NCBI GenBank assembly: GCA_004194705.1
Contig: SADC01000169.1
Location: 1-64,000 of the forward strand
DNA: 64,000 bases
DNA from: Ditylenchus dipsaci
Lineage: Eukaryota > Nematoda > Chromadorea > Rhabditida > Anguinidae
Reading direction: 5' to 3'
Shown here: positions 1 to 10,181 of the stretch, piece after piece
Layout: every line of letters begins with the position of its first letter
How positions within the stretch are numbered: position 1 is the stretch's first letter
Made by a program: the position numbers and the translations under genes
Notes under the pieces: model-generated
What the model was told of the DNA's origin: nothing
Databases searched by the model: none
What the model saw: the letters and a program-made list of their open reading frames with translations, nothing else

Positions 1-8
1 AGTCTCAC

Positions 9-193
9 CTGCGAGCAAGTGTCTTCCAGTCAGCTCCGCGTCAAGGAAAGGGAATGGAACACTGTGCTTAGCTCTCTCGTCTTCTCCAGTCAGCAGAGAT
101 TCCGCAGCCAATGTCGGTGTAGGAACGGTCAAAGAAGCCTCAAGTGCCAATCTGCGACAGTCCAAGTTCCTCGGCCAGAAAGATGCTCCAATG
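9..193 (-). CDS. Exon of an unidentified minus-strand gene
   Basis: A 185-base stretch lies between a good acceptor (TTTTCTTTTGCAG, just above 193) and a good donor (CAG then GTGAGACT, just below 9). One frame is open throughout and gives about 61 residues that look like real protein: it begins IGASFWPRNLDCRRLALEAS and ends FPFLDAELTGRHLLA. I do not recognise the family. The gene would continue below base 1 and above base 341 if the fold-back element there sits in its intron. Base composition is more GC-rich than the surrounding repeats, as expected for coding DNA. Confidence rests only on splice signals and the open frame. Confidence 0.5.
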
Positions 194-340
194 CTGCAAA
201 AGAAAAGAATCTCCAATTCTTTCAGAATCTCTGTCCACCCACCCATTGTACGGGGGAAGGTGTTGGTGTACTGTGTTTAAATTACCATTTGTCTCGTAGT
301 GATTTAGCGTGTCTGTTACTGTGTAGTAATATAGAGGTCT
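194..340. other. Probable intron sequence
   Basis: AT-rich sequence between the exon at 9-193 and the first fold-back element. The end next to the exon has the pyrimidine tract of the acceptor. I see nothing else in it. Confidence 0.4.
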
Positions 341-739
341 GAACGGCTTTACCCCGAAATTTAAGTGCATTTTGCTAAGTGGTCGATTTGCTAGCGGTCG
401 TTTTGCCAAGAAGTTTTTTGCTAAAGCGACAAATTGCTAAGAATTTTTTCGTGTAAGGCGCCCATTTTGTAAGAATTTATTTGCTAAGGCATTCTTTTCT
501 TAAGTCCCAATTTGCTAAGAACTTTTCTGCCTTTTTGTACTTTCCCTTTTTCTCAATGTTCTGATATGGGATTATGGACATTTTCTTCGCCGATTCTTTT
601 TGTGTTTTACTGATTTCAAACGTGGATCTAGGTAAATGATAATTGGTAAATGATATTTCCAGATCATGTCGAAACTACCCCAAATCATTCCTAAACCACC
701 CAAAGTACCCCTAAGACTACCCTAAATACCCAAACCACC

Positions 740-1080
740 CCGCACCTGAAAAATTACAATTTCTAAAAATAAATAAAAACATGTTTTCTAACTTAAATTG
801 TGTGGGAATTGGTTGTTAAGCCCAAAGTGCGATTTCACGCACCCCAACCTCAATACCTGGTAGTAGGTATCACCTGGCCAGGTGGATGTCGCAACTGGAT
901 GGCCTAAAAATGAAAAGTTGATTTTAACTTAAAAGTCCATTTTTTCAAACTACAAAATTTGAAGAATTGGGCTTGTTGAGACAAAAGTTCTGCGTTTAAC
1001 TACCCAATACCAAATCTAGGGTTGGGTACCACCTGACAGTTGATACCCAGGTAACTCAAGTGTAGGAGTATATTCACCGA
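740..1080. repeat. Two satellite monomers inside fold-back 1
   Basis: Two head-to-tail units carrying GGTACCACCTG, GTGGATNTC, GGCCTGAAAAATGA and AATTGGGCTTGTTGAGAC blocks about 170 bases apart. They are the same family as the array at 2095-2990 and the reversed copies at 9740-10100. Confidence 0.65.
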
Positions 1081-1137
1081 AAATGACCTAAAAGGTCAAG
1101 GTTAGTCTTTTTATATCTGAAATTACTGGTAAAGATA

Positions 1138-1550
1138 AAGTGTGCACCCGGTGATTCGAACCAGCAACCTCGGCGGTGGATATCCAATGGTCGTCCACTT
1201 GGAACAAAAAATTTTTTTTTCACGTTTTCGGGTTCCAAAACAATTTTTCTGCACTGATTCGAGGCATGCTAAATATGGGGTTGACATTGTAAAATCACGT
1301 TTTATCGAGAAATTTTCGGTTATTGGTAATTCTGATTTATGATAAATCAAGATTTCACAATACTCAGAAATCTCTTGTAAAACGTGATTTTACCACTGTC
1401 AAACCATCTTCAGCATGCTCAATTAGTGCAGAAGAATTATTTTGCAACCCGAAAACGTGAAAAAAAATCGATCTAAGTGTACGACCACTTGGATAGCCAC
1501 CGCCGAGGATGCTGGTTTCGAATCCACCTAATAGCTTGCCTTTTTTCTCA
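1138..1550. mobile_element. Palindromic element with a tRNA-like B box in each arm
   Basis: The arms are inverted. The left arm carries GATTCGAACCAGCAACCT (1151-1170, a B box on the minus strand) and the right arm carries GCTGGTTTCGAATCCACC (about 1510-1530, a B box on the plus strand), so both point outwards. The inner part carries GGTCGTCCACTTGGA, then CACGTTTTCGGGTTCCAAAA and GGTTTGACAGTGGTAAAATC blocks. A second full copy lies at 9205-9700, and inner-part-only copies lie at 5960-6240, 17300-17470, 17605-17920 and about 18100-18560. Without a matching A box it is probably not a working pol III gene. Confidence 0.65.
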
Positions 1551-2094
1551 TAATTTTGAGTGCTTTACGTGAGTAAAAGGTCCATTATACTCATCACCAA
1601 GGTTACTGGTTTGAACCCCTCTAGGTGCAATCAGTCCACACTAGAGGACCCGATTCAAATTTAACCGTTTTAAAAACACAATTTGGATTGAATCGTTTGG
1701 GTTTTAAGGTCTGTACCCCGAAATTGAACCCGAACTGAAGAACATCTAGCTTAAAAACAGAATCTTTATCAAAACAACTGCTTAGCGAAAAAATTCTTAG
1801 CAAAACGACCATTTAGCAAATTGCGCTTAAATTTGTGAATTCTTAGCAAAAGCGCGCTTAAATTTTTTTCTTAGCAAACGACGCTTAGCAAATCGACCAC
1901 TTAGCAAAATGCCGCTTAAATTTCGGGCGTACAGCCGCTGAACGTCTTTTCAGATCAGTTTGTGTCCGAATAAAGCTATAAGAAGTCGTGTCTCTCGTCT
2001 CTCTCTCAGCTATCAACCAAGGTACAACAGCTTTGGATTTGGATGAGATACTAGGATAGATACAATTTGGATAGATAAAATTTAACTATCTATA

Positions 2095-2990
2095 TCTTAT
2101 GGTCAGGTGGATATCCACCTGGCTCACCTGAAAAAATGAAATTTTTTTTAATTCAAAAAAACAACTATCCTCTCATACGCAAATTGTCTGGCGAATCTTG
2201 TATGACAGGACCAAAACTTTATTTTCACCCAGCCAAACCCCAAAACCCGAAATGGGCACCTTTTGGTCATTGTGGATATCCACCTGGATGGCCTGAAAAA
2301 TGATTATTTTTCAAATAAAAACTAACCATCTTATATTCATATACTAAATCGTGGCGAATCAGGTTTGTTGAGACAAAAGTCCCGATTTTTTTCACCCAAA
2401 CCTCAAAACTGGAGTGGGTACCATCTGACAGCTGATATTTCAGCTGGATGACCTGAAAAATATTATTTCGATATTTTGACAAACAAACCATGCGTTTCAT
2501 ATCTGGAATCGTGTAGGGAATTGGGTTAAATGAGACCAAACTCCGATTCACGCACCGAAATGCCCAATTCCGGTAAGTACCACCTGGCCAGCTGGACCAC
2601 CAAAACCAAGTGGTCGTCGTTTAGATACTATTCGGTATGGACAATTCGGTATGAACCAATTCGGTGTCGATCAATTCGCTTAATGCCCGTAATTGGATAT
2701 CCACCTGGACTAAGGTACCTACACCTGAATTTTGGGGGTCGGATAGGTGAAATCGGGATTTTGGTCTTATCGAACCTAATTCACCATACGATTTACAGTT
2801 TGATAGCATGGTTTATTTTCGATTTATTTTTTATTTTTTCAGGCCATCCATGTGGATAACCACCTGACCAGGAGGTACCTACCCTGGATTTGGGGTTCGG
2901 GTGGGTGAAATCGCAGTTTTGTCCTATCAAACTGATTCACCACAGATTTAACGTCAGAATTAAGAGTTTGAATGTGGAACTTTGACTGTG
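2095..2990. repeat. Satellite array, monomer about 165-185 bp
   Basis: At least four head-to-tail units recur, marked by GGATATCCACCTGG, GGCCTGAAAAATG, a T-rich tract, AATTGTGTGGCGAATTGGG, GAGACCAAAACTCCGATT and CCAAACCCCAAAACC blocks (for example at 2110, 2275, 2440 and 2695). Spacing between equivalent points is roughly 160-180 bases. Units are diverged, and one near 2625-2690 is interrupted by an array of CAATTCGGTATGAAC-like words. The same family occurs at 740-1080 and, reversed, at 9740-10100. Confidence 0.7.
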
Positions 2991-3124
2991 ACTTTTAAAG
3001 ATACTGGTGAAGAACAGTCATAGCAGTCGAAAAACTATATACTTGTATAAAGACTGAGCTGAAAAGTAAGTTCCCGAAAACATGATTCTTCGGACCCCAT
3101 TTTCTCCAAAACCGGTAATTTCGA

Positions 3125-3915
3125 ACGGCTCATACTGATTTGGTTTGGCGGAAAGGCTGAAATATGCCACGAAAAAAGATTATTTCTGCACGAAAAAACG
3201 ACATACACGAAAAAGCGGGAAATGTGCCACGAAAAAGCTGAAATGTACCACGAAAAAGCTGAAATGTGCCACGAAAAAAAATATTTATGCCTTTTTCTGT
3301 CCAAGACTAACCAATTTAGCGATATTTTGCAAGAATTCAAATTTTTAGTCATGAAATAACTTGGATCCCTCAGAATCCCACCCCGGATGACCAGAAGCCC
3401 CTGAAAGTGTTTTTTGGGGGTTTACTAAAGGGGAGTAAACTTTTGCGAAAATTCGATTGAGCGGATCAGAATCCCGGTCCGATCGGCTGAATCATCAGGA
3501 TTCCACCCTGAACCACTCAAAACCACCATAAACCTGGGATTCTGAGCGATTAAGCCGATCGGACCGGAATTCTGACCCCCAATGAATTTTCGCAAAAAGT
3601 TTACTCCCCCTTTAGTATACCCCAAAAAACCAACTTTCAGGGCTTCTGTCATTCCGGGGTGGGATTCTGAGGGATCCAAGTTATTTCATGACTAAAAAAT
3701 TTGAATTCTTGCAAAATATTGCTAAATTGCTTGGTCTCGGACAGAAAAAGGCATAAATAATTTTTTTCGTGGCACATTTCAGCTTTTCCGTGTACATTTC
3801 AGCTTTTTCGTGGCACATTTCCGCTTTTTCGTGGTATGTCGTTTTTCGTGGCAGAAATAATCTTTTTCGTGGCATATTTCAGCCTTTTCGCAAACCAAAT
3901 CAGTTTATGCCTTTC
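3125..3915. mobile_element. Fold-back element 2, arm word CCACGAAAAAGCTGAAATG
   Basis: Nearly the whole element is one palindrome centred near 3515. Outer arms (3125-3345 and 3690-3915) are arrays of CCACGAAAAAGCTGAAATGTG on the left and its complement on the right, flanked by CTGATTTGGTTTGGC and its inverse. The inner arms (3346-3690) form a second palindrome with GATCCCTCAGAATCCCACCC ends and a GCGATTAAGCCGATCGG block. The inner block is a dispersed family with further copies at 7541-7720, 16235-16390 and 63560-63740. No coding sequence is seen; the open frames across the arms come from the repeats. Confidence 0.8.
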
Positions 3916-3959
3916 GAAACTCATTTTATCAAAAAATAGAAATTTTCGAAAAAAAATTG

Positions 3960-4055
3960 TTCGAAAATGGAAACCCGAAAACGGGAAAAGACCGAAAACG
4001 GAAAAAACCCGAAAACGGAAAAAACCGAAAACGGAAAAAATCGAAAACGGAAAAA
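3960..4055. repeat. Short tandem array CCGAAAACGGAAAAAA
   Basis: Six or so copies of a 14-17 base word, GAAAACGG with A-rich spacers, stand in a row beside fold-back 2. The word resembles the arm words of the fold-back elements, so this may be one arm of a further, solo element. Confidence 0.7.
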
Positions 4056-4233
4056 ATTCAAACTCGCACATTTCGAAACTAATTAAATCGAAACCCAATA
4101 CAGCCGTTTTAGAGGTGATTAGACTTTTTTGACGCCAGATTCGAATCAGCGACCCAAATTATCCCTAGAACTGGTCAAACAAGCCAAAATAAAATATCAT
4201 GTCACCACGTGGGATCGAACCTGCAACACCATT

Positions 4234-5455
4234 TTGGGCCAAAAACGCGGTGCAGGCCGTTTCGTCGCCACAATTTTCGTCGCCACAATTTTCGTCGCTA
4301 CAATTTTCGTCGCCCACAATTTTCGTCGCCCACAATTTTCGTCGCTAGCATTTTCGTCACCCACAATTTTCGTCGCCAAAAAATTTTCGTCGCCACACAA
4401 TTTTCGTCGCCGGTATTATTTTCGTCGCCACAGTTTTCGTCGCTCACAATTTTCGTCGCCAACAATTTCATCGCCCAGGAATTTTCGTCGCCCACAATTT
4501 TTATCGCCGGCATATTTTGGTGGACAAACCGGTGGACCTTTGTACTTTCATCTTCCTGCAGTATTGTTCTCGTACGTTCAGAGACCAATACATAGAGCTG
4601 AGCAACATAAACATAAAAATGCCAGTTTTATGAAAATAAAAGGCTCAAATCAAGAACACCGTCAAAATCTTTTAAATCCCCGTCAAAATCATTAAATCTC
4701 CCGTCGATTTTTAAAAGTTCTCTTTCGGTGTATAGTGTTCGAATTTTTTTTGCATAGCTTGTAGCCCTGAATCTCTAGTTCTGATAAGCTATCAACTAGC
4801 TTGATACAATTTTGAAAAACAGGAGAAAAATTGAGTTTTTCAAAACCACACCTTTTTTCAAAACGACTTACCACTTTTCAAAATTGTATCAACCTAATTG
4901 ACATCTTATCAGAAACTAGAAATTCAGGGCTACATGCTGAAAAAAAAATAAAAATTTGAAACATATACACGAGAACGAGAACTTTTAAAAATTGGACGGG
5001 AGATTCAATTATTTTGACTGAGATTTAATGTTTTTGACGGGTGTTTTCAAGTATAGCCAACAATTAAAAGAGAAAGAAGCGTGACAAACCGTAACGACGC
5101 TAATGACGTAAAATCAATAGACAATTGTGCCAACAAAAATTACAGTCCATGCTCGATTTAACAACTCAGGGCAAACATATGCCGGCGACGAAAATTGCGG
5201 GCGACGAAAACTGTGGCGACGAAAATATACCGGCGACGAAAATATGCCGGCGACGAAAATTGCGGGCGACGAAAATTGTGGCGACGAAAAGTGTGGGCGA
5301 CGAAAATTGTGAGCGACGAAAATTGTGGCGACGAAAATATGATGGCGACGAAAATTGTGGGCGACGAAAATTGTGACGACGAAAAATTGTGGCGACGAAA
5401 ATTGTGGCGACGAAAAATGTGGCGACGAAACGGCCTGCACCCAAAACGCAAAAGC
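4234..5455. mobile_element. Fold-back element 3, arm word GTCGCCACAATTTTC
   Basis: The left arm (4251-4520) is about 18 copies of GTCGCCACAATTTTC with small variations. The right arm (5165-5440) is the same array inverted. Both arms end in GCAGGCCGTTTCGTCGCC. Inner flanks also pair: GATTTTTAAAAGTTCTC near 4710 and its complement near 4980. The centre contains a TAGCCCTG MITE (4754-4945). All long reading frames in the arms are artefacts of the array. Confidence 0.85.
4754..4945. mobile_element. MITE of the TAGCCCTGCGATTCTAGTTTC family
   Basis: Inverted ends GTAGCCCTGAATCTCTAGTT and AACTAGAAATTCAGGGCTAC surround a short palindromic interior with CAAAATTGTATCAA. Other members lie at 25510-26290 (two ends in the same orientation), 34050-34300 and 60525-60750. 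This is a small non-autonomous DNA transposon. Confidence 0.75.
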
Positions 5456-5479
5456 TTACGCACCGCGCCATGGAGGCCA

Positions 5480-5955
5480 CCTTTTCAAACCTAAGTAGCT
5501 TTTCCCCTCCTTTAATTGGTATCCGTGGGTACCTTAAATGGGTATCCTCGAGAATCCGAAATTTCGGATTCGGCTGAAATTAATTGAAAATAATTGAACT
5601 TGTGCAAAATCATGTGCTGAACATGGTTTGATAATGCTAAAACATTGATTTCACTTGCCGGAGCTCTAGTTTGGATTAGTTGCATACCCACGAAGTATCC
5701 AGGTGTTACTCAGGCTTTTGTATCTAAGTAAGGTACTTAGTCACCTAAGTTAGGTGTTGGTACAAAGAATGCCTCGGTATTTAGGTGAAAGTGCCTGGCC
5801 AATAGTAGCCAAGGTATTGGTACCCAACGCTCAGGTGTTTTATAAGACAATGGAAAGATCTGGATATTGATGGATACTTCTGATCAATGGATACCCCGGC
5901 TGATAGATTGAAATAAGGAAGTTAATGTTTTGGTCCGATGAATCCATACGAGAGT
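5480..5955. repeat. Degenerate GGTACC/TAGGTG-rich sequence
   Basis: From about 5690 to 5860 the sequence is built of slightly varied GGTACTTAGGTG, TTAGGTGTTGGTACC and similar pieces. Similar stretches occur at 18240-18380 and 54410-54510. No gene is seen. The rest of the interval has nothing I can name. Confidence 0.4.
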
Positions 5956-5959
5956 TAAA

Positions 5960-6240
5960 GTGGTGAATCTGCATGTCCACCCGGTGCAATTTTTTCTTAT
6001 GTTTCAGCTTCAAAATCTTTTTCTTGCACTATTCCGATAATCTAAAAATAGTTTGGAGGTAGAAAACTGTCATTTAATTAAATTTAACAAAACTGAAAAA
6101 TAACATACGAAATGGCATTTTTACTATTATAAAGCCTTCTTAAGAGTGCTCGGATGAGTGCAAAAAACAAGTTTTGGAACCCGAAAAAATAAAAAAAAAA
6201 TCGCATCAAATGAACGGTCACTTGGTTTGGATTATGCAAT
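5960..6240. mobile_element. Diverged copy of the CCACTTGG palindromic MITE
   Basis: It carries the diagnostic inner blocks (TGCACTATTCCGAT, a conserved stretch near 6060, GAACCCGAAAAAAT) and ends in GGTCACTTGGTTTGG. Compared with the copies at 1190-1500 and 9310-9630 it is strongly diverged. Confidence 0.5.
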
Positions 6241-6423
6241 AGAACTGAAGCTGTATTACACACAAACGTGTTGAATTATGGCAGTTTTTACTAAATAAGT
6301 AAGACTAATTTAAATAAATTACGTAATAAATCGGATCAGCCATACTTAGACTACTGCGATCATTCGGACTGTAGTAGTCAGCCAATTGCTGTTAGAAATA
6401 AAAAAAAAGTAGGGCATGACCAG

Positions 6424-6515
6424 TACAGTCAAACCTCGATAAAATGCCACCTGTGGCCCGTTCCAAGGGGTGGCGTATTACCTGAGTAGTATTAACCCCA
6501 ATGATAGCAATTACT
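6424..6515. mobile_element. One end of an ACAGTC-type MITE
   Basis: TACAGTCAAACCTCGATAAA followed by ATGCCACC matches the tips of the elements at 53704 and 58921. I see no clear opposite end, so this is a truncated copy. Confidence 0.45.
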
Positions 6516-6805
6516 AACTAGTAGCACAAAAAAATGTCTCAGAAGAAAAAAGAGAAGAAAAATACAGTTAAGTATTTGGCCACATTACACAGTTCTTTTT
6601 TACTGACCACTTTTTACCGGTAACTTTTTACATCCCTTTTTCCAGTAACACTAACTATTGTTTTTTTATAGTGTATTTGAACTTGAATTGCTTTCTAATC
6701 GTGACAAAATAAAAAATTTGGTGAAAATCTATAAAAATTAGGATTGCAGAAACAGTCATACTGGTATATAGCCCATTCAAACCCTTGCTATTTAAAACGA
6801 CATGG

Positions 6806-6872
6806 CAGCCTAGTGGGTAAGGCTGTGTGGTTGTATCGCTGAGGCAGTAGTTTCGGTTCCGCCTGGTAACCG
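6806..6872 (+). other. tRNA-like (SINE) sequence
   Basis: CCTAGTGGGTAAGGCTGTG resembles an A box and GTTTCGGTTCCGCC a B box, about 40 bases apart, directly beside fold-back 4. It does not fold into a convincing tRNA by eye and has no recognisable anticodon stem, so a SINE remnant is more likely than a tRNA gene. Confidence 0.4.
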
Positions 6873-6875
6873 AAC

Positions 6876-7275
6876 CATACCTGCACGCTGAGAAAAATCG
6901 GCGCCGGCGCCACAATTTATTCGGCACCGGGCGTCGGCGCCGGCGCCGACGCCTAAAAGAGAAATACGGCGCCGGCATCAAGCATTTTTGTAAATAAAAT
7001 AATAGAATGTAACAAGAGTAATCTAACATTTTATGTTTTTAAAAAAATTACTATAAGATTAAAAATAACTTGTCTGCAAAAAAATCTGAGAAAATTTGAA
7101 TTGACTAAAACATTGTCAAGACAGCTGAAATCTTAACATTCAGGCGCCGGCGCCGCAGCTGAAGTGGCGCCGGGCGCTGGCGCCGGCGCCCGACTGTTAA
7201 GATTTTTTAGCCGGCGCCGGCGCCCGACTGTAAGATTTTTTAGCCGGCGCCGGCGCCCGTGCAGTATGAACCGAA
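6876..7275. mobile_element. Fold-back element 4, arm word GGCGCCGGCGCC
   Basis: GC-rich arms (6899-6975 and 7143-7262) made of GGCGCCGGCGCC, itself a palindrome, surround an AT-rich centre. The outer ends pair: GGTTCATACTGCACGGGCG read inward from the right and CGAACCATACCTGCACG on the left. It is a sharp GC island in an AT-rich region. The arms are rich in CpG and GGCGCC. Confidence 0.7.
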
Positions 7276-7284
7276 CAACTTTTT

Positions 7285-7510
7285 GAAGTTTAAATTGGGT
7301 AAGATCCAAGTTTAAATTGTGTGAATTAATTTAAATTGGGTGAAAGCTAAGTTTAAATTGAGTCAGCTTAAATTTTAATTAGAGTAGAGTTAAAGATTAA
7401 ATTGGGTAAGTTAAACTTTAAATAGGGTCATGTTAAGGTACTAGGATGTCGTTTTTAAAGTTTAATAGTTGCTCGAATTAAAGTTTAACGTGACCCAATT
7501 TAAACTCAAA
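7285..7510. repeat. Tandem array of TTTAAATTGGGTAAG-like words
   Basis: Eight or more imperfect copies of AAGTTTAAATTGGGTNAG appear, the last ones inverted (CCCAATTTAAACTC), so this may be a small fold-back. Confidence 0.6.
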
Positions 7511-7540
7511 CTTGAGTTCCTGTGAAAACACCAAAACCTG

Positions 7541-7860
7541 AAATTCTGAGCGATTTAACCGATCGGATTGGAAATCTGATTCGCCCAATCGCTTTTTCGC
7601 AAAAAAGTTTACTCTCCCTCCCCCAGACGACCCCCCGATAAAACCAAATTTTGGCCTTTTTTGTGTCCTGAGCCAATTGGTCTTTGGCCACCTTGAATTT
7701 CACACACAATTTTTTTGAAATAATTGATTTCATGTCGCGAATCAAATTAGCTGTGATTCAATTAGATAAATAAATTTGAATCACTAAAAGCGATGATTCA
7801 AATTAGCGGTGATTCAAATTACACAAATAAATTGAATCACTAAAAGGGCAATGATTCAAA
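7541..7860. repeat. GCGATTNAACCGATCGG family copy plus GATTCAAATTAGC array
   Basis: 7541-7720 matches the inner block of fold-back 2 (TTCTGAGCGATTTAACCGAT, then GCAAAAAAGTTTACTC). 7735-7860 holds about two 60-base units built from GATTCAAATTAGCGGTGATT. Confidence 0.55.
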
Positions 7861-8335
7861 GGCTGTACCTCATTTCGTAACGCGCCATTTCGTAACAGGT
7901 TCATTTGGTAACAAGTTCATTTGGTAACAGGTTCATTGGTAACAGGTTCATTTTGGTAACAGGTTCATTTCGTAATGAGCTAATTTCGTAACAAATGGTT
8001 TTGTAACGCGAATTTCGTAACAAAACATTTTCGTAACAGTGATACTAAGACTTTACCTATTTGATTTAATCTAATTCACAAATTTTTTCAAACAACAGGG
8101 GGGACCAAGGCAGTTTTTTTAGTTTTTTTTTCGAAATTTTTCAGATTGTGTCCGACCATCCCAAATTACTTAAGCCATCCGTAATTTACCCCAAAACATC
8201 CAAATGCTGAAACCACCCCAAATCATCCCAAAGCATCTAAAAGCACCTCACACTCTCCGACCCCGTTAAGCACCTAGTGACCAGTACCGAGACTGATTGC
8301 ATCCAGAGGGGTTCGAACCAGCAACCTTGGTGTGA

Positions 8336-9173
8336 GTATATGGACCGTTAACACGCATTTGAGCCCTTTGGATTTGAGCCCCCGCATTTGAGCCCCCGCA
8401 TTTGAGCCCCCGCATTTGAGCCCCCGCATTTGAGCTCCGCATTTGAGCCCCGCATTTGAGCTCCCGCATTTGAGCCCCGCATTTGAGCCCCGCATTTGAG
8501 ACCCATAGCAAAAGCCGACATTTGAAGGGACACGGACATTTCACCGCCGGGTCATTTCACCGCCTGTATCTGTTCATTTTTTTTAAGTCCGATTTTGTAT
8601 TTATTCATTTTTCTGTGTTTTTTCTTTGAAAATCGATATTTACTTTAAATATAAAAATTTAGCAATCTGATGGATGCTAATATAGAGCTCGTATATAATG
8701 AGTTAGCCCTTATCCCGGACCATGTGCCCCAAAGGTCAGCCCTTTCCCGGACCATGTACCCACAAAGGGCTTCCTATTGAATTAGGTGCCTGCCGAAGGC
8801 AGCAGGTAGAAGGAGAAGAATCTGAGGAGAATGAAAATGACACTTACTGAATTTGTTGTTTGTTCTAGTGTTTCATTTAAATTGTTTAATGTTATCAATA
8901 AGTTGCTTACATGTACCACTAGATTTGTTCTGTCGTTCTGTTAAAAATCAAATCTTGAAACAAGCGTGAAACTCTAGGGACTTTTAATGACCTCGATCAG
9001 AACCTGAAGTGCGAGCGACTAATAAGCCCACACAAAAAATTGAATGGGGCTCAAATGCGGGCTCAAATGCGGGGGCTCAAATGCGGGGGCTCAAATACGG
9101 GGGGCTCAAATGCGGGAGCTCAAATGCGGGGGCTCAAATCCAAGGGCTCAAATGCGTAGTAACCATATGGACC
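8336..9173. mobile_element. Fold-back element 6, arm word GCATTTGAGCCCCC
   Basis: The left arm (8352-8500) repeats GCATTTGAGCCCCC and the right arm (9047-9165) repeats GCTCAAATGCGGGG. Both outer ends carry ATATGGACC with GTTAAC or GTAACC and a single variant unit TTTGGATTTGAGCCC, paired between arms. Another B-box-like GGGGTTCGAACCAGCAACC sits just outside at 8310. Confidence 0.85.
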
Positions 9174-9204
9174 TCTACACCACTCAAACACTCAAAATAT
9201 AATA

Positions 9205-9700
9205 AAATCAAAAGTATGCGCCCAGGTGGATTCGAACCAGCAAGCTCTACATCACCACTTATAATCGCTCAGAACTCCATCCGAGGGACATCCAGAGGGA
9301 CGAACCAAACCAAGTGGTCGTCCACTTGGATCAAAATTTTTTCACGTTTTCGGATTCCAAAACAATTTTTCTGCACTGATTCGAGTATGCTGAAGATGGT
9401 TTGACAGTGGTAAAATCACGTTTTTACCAAGAAATTTTTAAGTTATTGCTAATTGTTGATTTATCAAATCAATCGTTAGCAATAACTCAAAATTTCTCTG
9501 TAAAACGTGATTTTACCACTGTCAAACCATCTTCAGGATGCTCGAATTAGTGCAGAAAATTTGTTTTGGAACAGAAAACGTGAGAAAAGAATTTTCGATT
9601 TAAGTGGACGACCACTTGGTTTGTCACACTGCATGATGGGGTTTTAGTAATTCTAAGGGTTGATTTAGCTTGTTGTTCGAATCCACCTGGGCGCATTCCT
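9205..9700. mobile_element. Second palindromic element with outward B boxes
   Basis: The ends are GCGCCCAGGTGGATTCGAAC (9219) and its inverse at 9675-9697. The inner part matches the copy at 1138-1550, with AACCAAGTGGTCGTCCACTT, TCACGTTTTCGGATTCC and GGTTTGACAGTGGTAAAATC blocks. Confidence 0.7.
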
Positions 9701-9739
9701 TATTTTAATATAATTCAGATATAAAAGCAAGCATTTGAT

Positions 9740-10100
9740 TTTTCAGGTCATTTGGGTGAATGTAGCCCTACTCTGGAGTTACCTGGATATCAACCTGTCC
9801 AGGTGGTAGCCGCCCCAGGTTTGGGGTTGGGTAGGTGAAATCGCACTTTTGGTCTTAACAAGCCCAATTCCTCCCAAATTTTTTAGTCTGGAAAAATGGA
9901 TTTTTTTTATTTAAATTACCTTTTTTATTTTTAGGCCATCCAGGTGGATATCCACCTGCAGGTGGTACCTTGAATTGGAGTGTGTAAAATCGCAATTTTG
10001 GACTTAATAAACCAATTCCTCACACAATTTTAAGTTGGAAAATGGTTTATTTTTCATTTTAAAGAAATTTTTATTTTCATGTTTGGGTTAGGTTTGGGAC
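9740..10100. repeat. Two reversed satellite units
   Basis: These are the satellite family of 2095-2990 on the opposite strand: TTTTCAGGTCATTTGGGTG, CCAGGTGGATATCCACCTG and GTGAAATCGCACTTTTGGTC blocks, about 185 bases apart. Confidence 0.65.
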
Positions 10101-10181
10101 TATTGAGGCAGTTTGAGGGTATTTGGGTTGGTTTGCGATGGTTTGGGTGTTTGGACGCAAAATAAAAAATTTCAAAAAACG

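Larger units (their letters stand above)
341..1942. mobile_element. Fold-back element 1, arm word TTGCTAAG
   Basis: The left arm (341 to about 535) and right arm (about 1775 to 1942) are inverted copies. Both open with a GGCTNTAC-type end followed by CCGAAATTTAAG and then irregular repeats of TTGCTAAG with AAATTTAAG spacers. The interior holds two satellite units (about 740-1080) and a palindromic element with tRNA-like B boxes (1138-1550). There is no transposase inside. The architecture is that of Foldback/TU-type elements: long inverted repeats made of short direct repeats. The ends GGCTGTAC are shared with fold-back element 5 at 7861. Confidence 0.8.
4200..5475 (-). mobile_element. tRNA-derived SINE split by fold-back 3
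   Basis: On the minus strand, an A-box-like ATGGCGCGGTGCGTAAGC followed by TTTTGCGTTTTGGG lies at 5440-5472. A B-box-like GTTGCAGGTTCGATCCCACG lies at 4209-4232. Fold-back 3 fills the space between, where the anticodon region would be. The uninterrupted relative at 39150-39232 (minus strand) shows the same order in about 80 bases: A box, GCGTTTGCGTTG, AAATGGTGCGCAGGTTCGG. Boxes A and B are the internal RNA polymerase III promoter of tRNA genes and tRNA-derived SINEs. Confidence 0.55.

Noticed and set aside
4129..5494. Long overlapping open frames on both strands with repeating VATIFVA and DENCGRRK
   Set aside because: They are translations of the GTCGCC array in the fold-back 3 arms; the 15-base unit keeps several frames open.
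6806..6872. A true tRNA gene
   Set aside because: The A and B box-like blocks are present but no cloverleaf with anticodon could be drawn.
8266..9404. Repeating GLKCGSSNAG open frames
   Set aside because: These are the arm array of fold-back 6, not protein.
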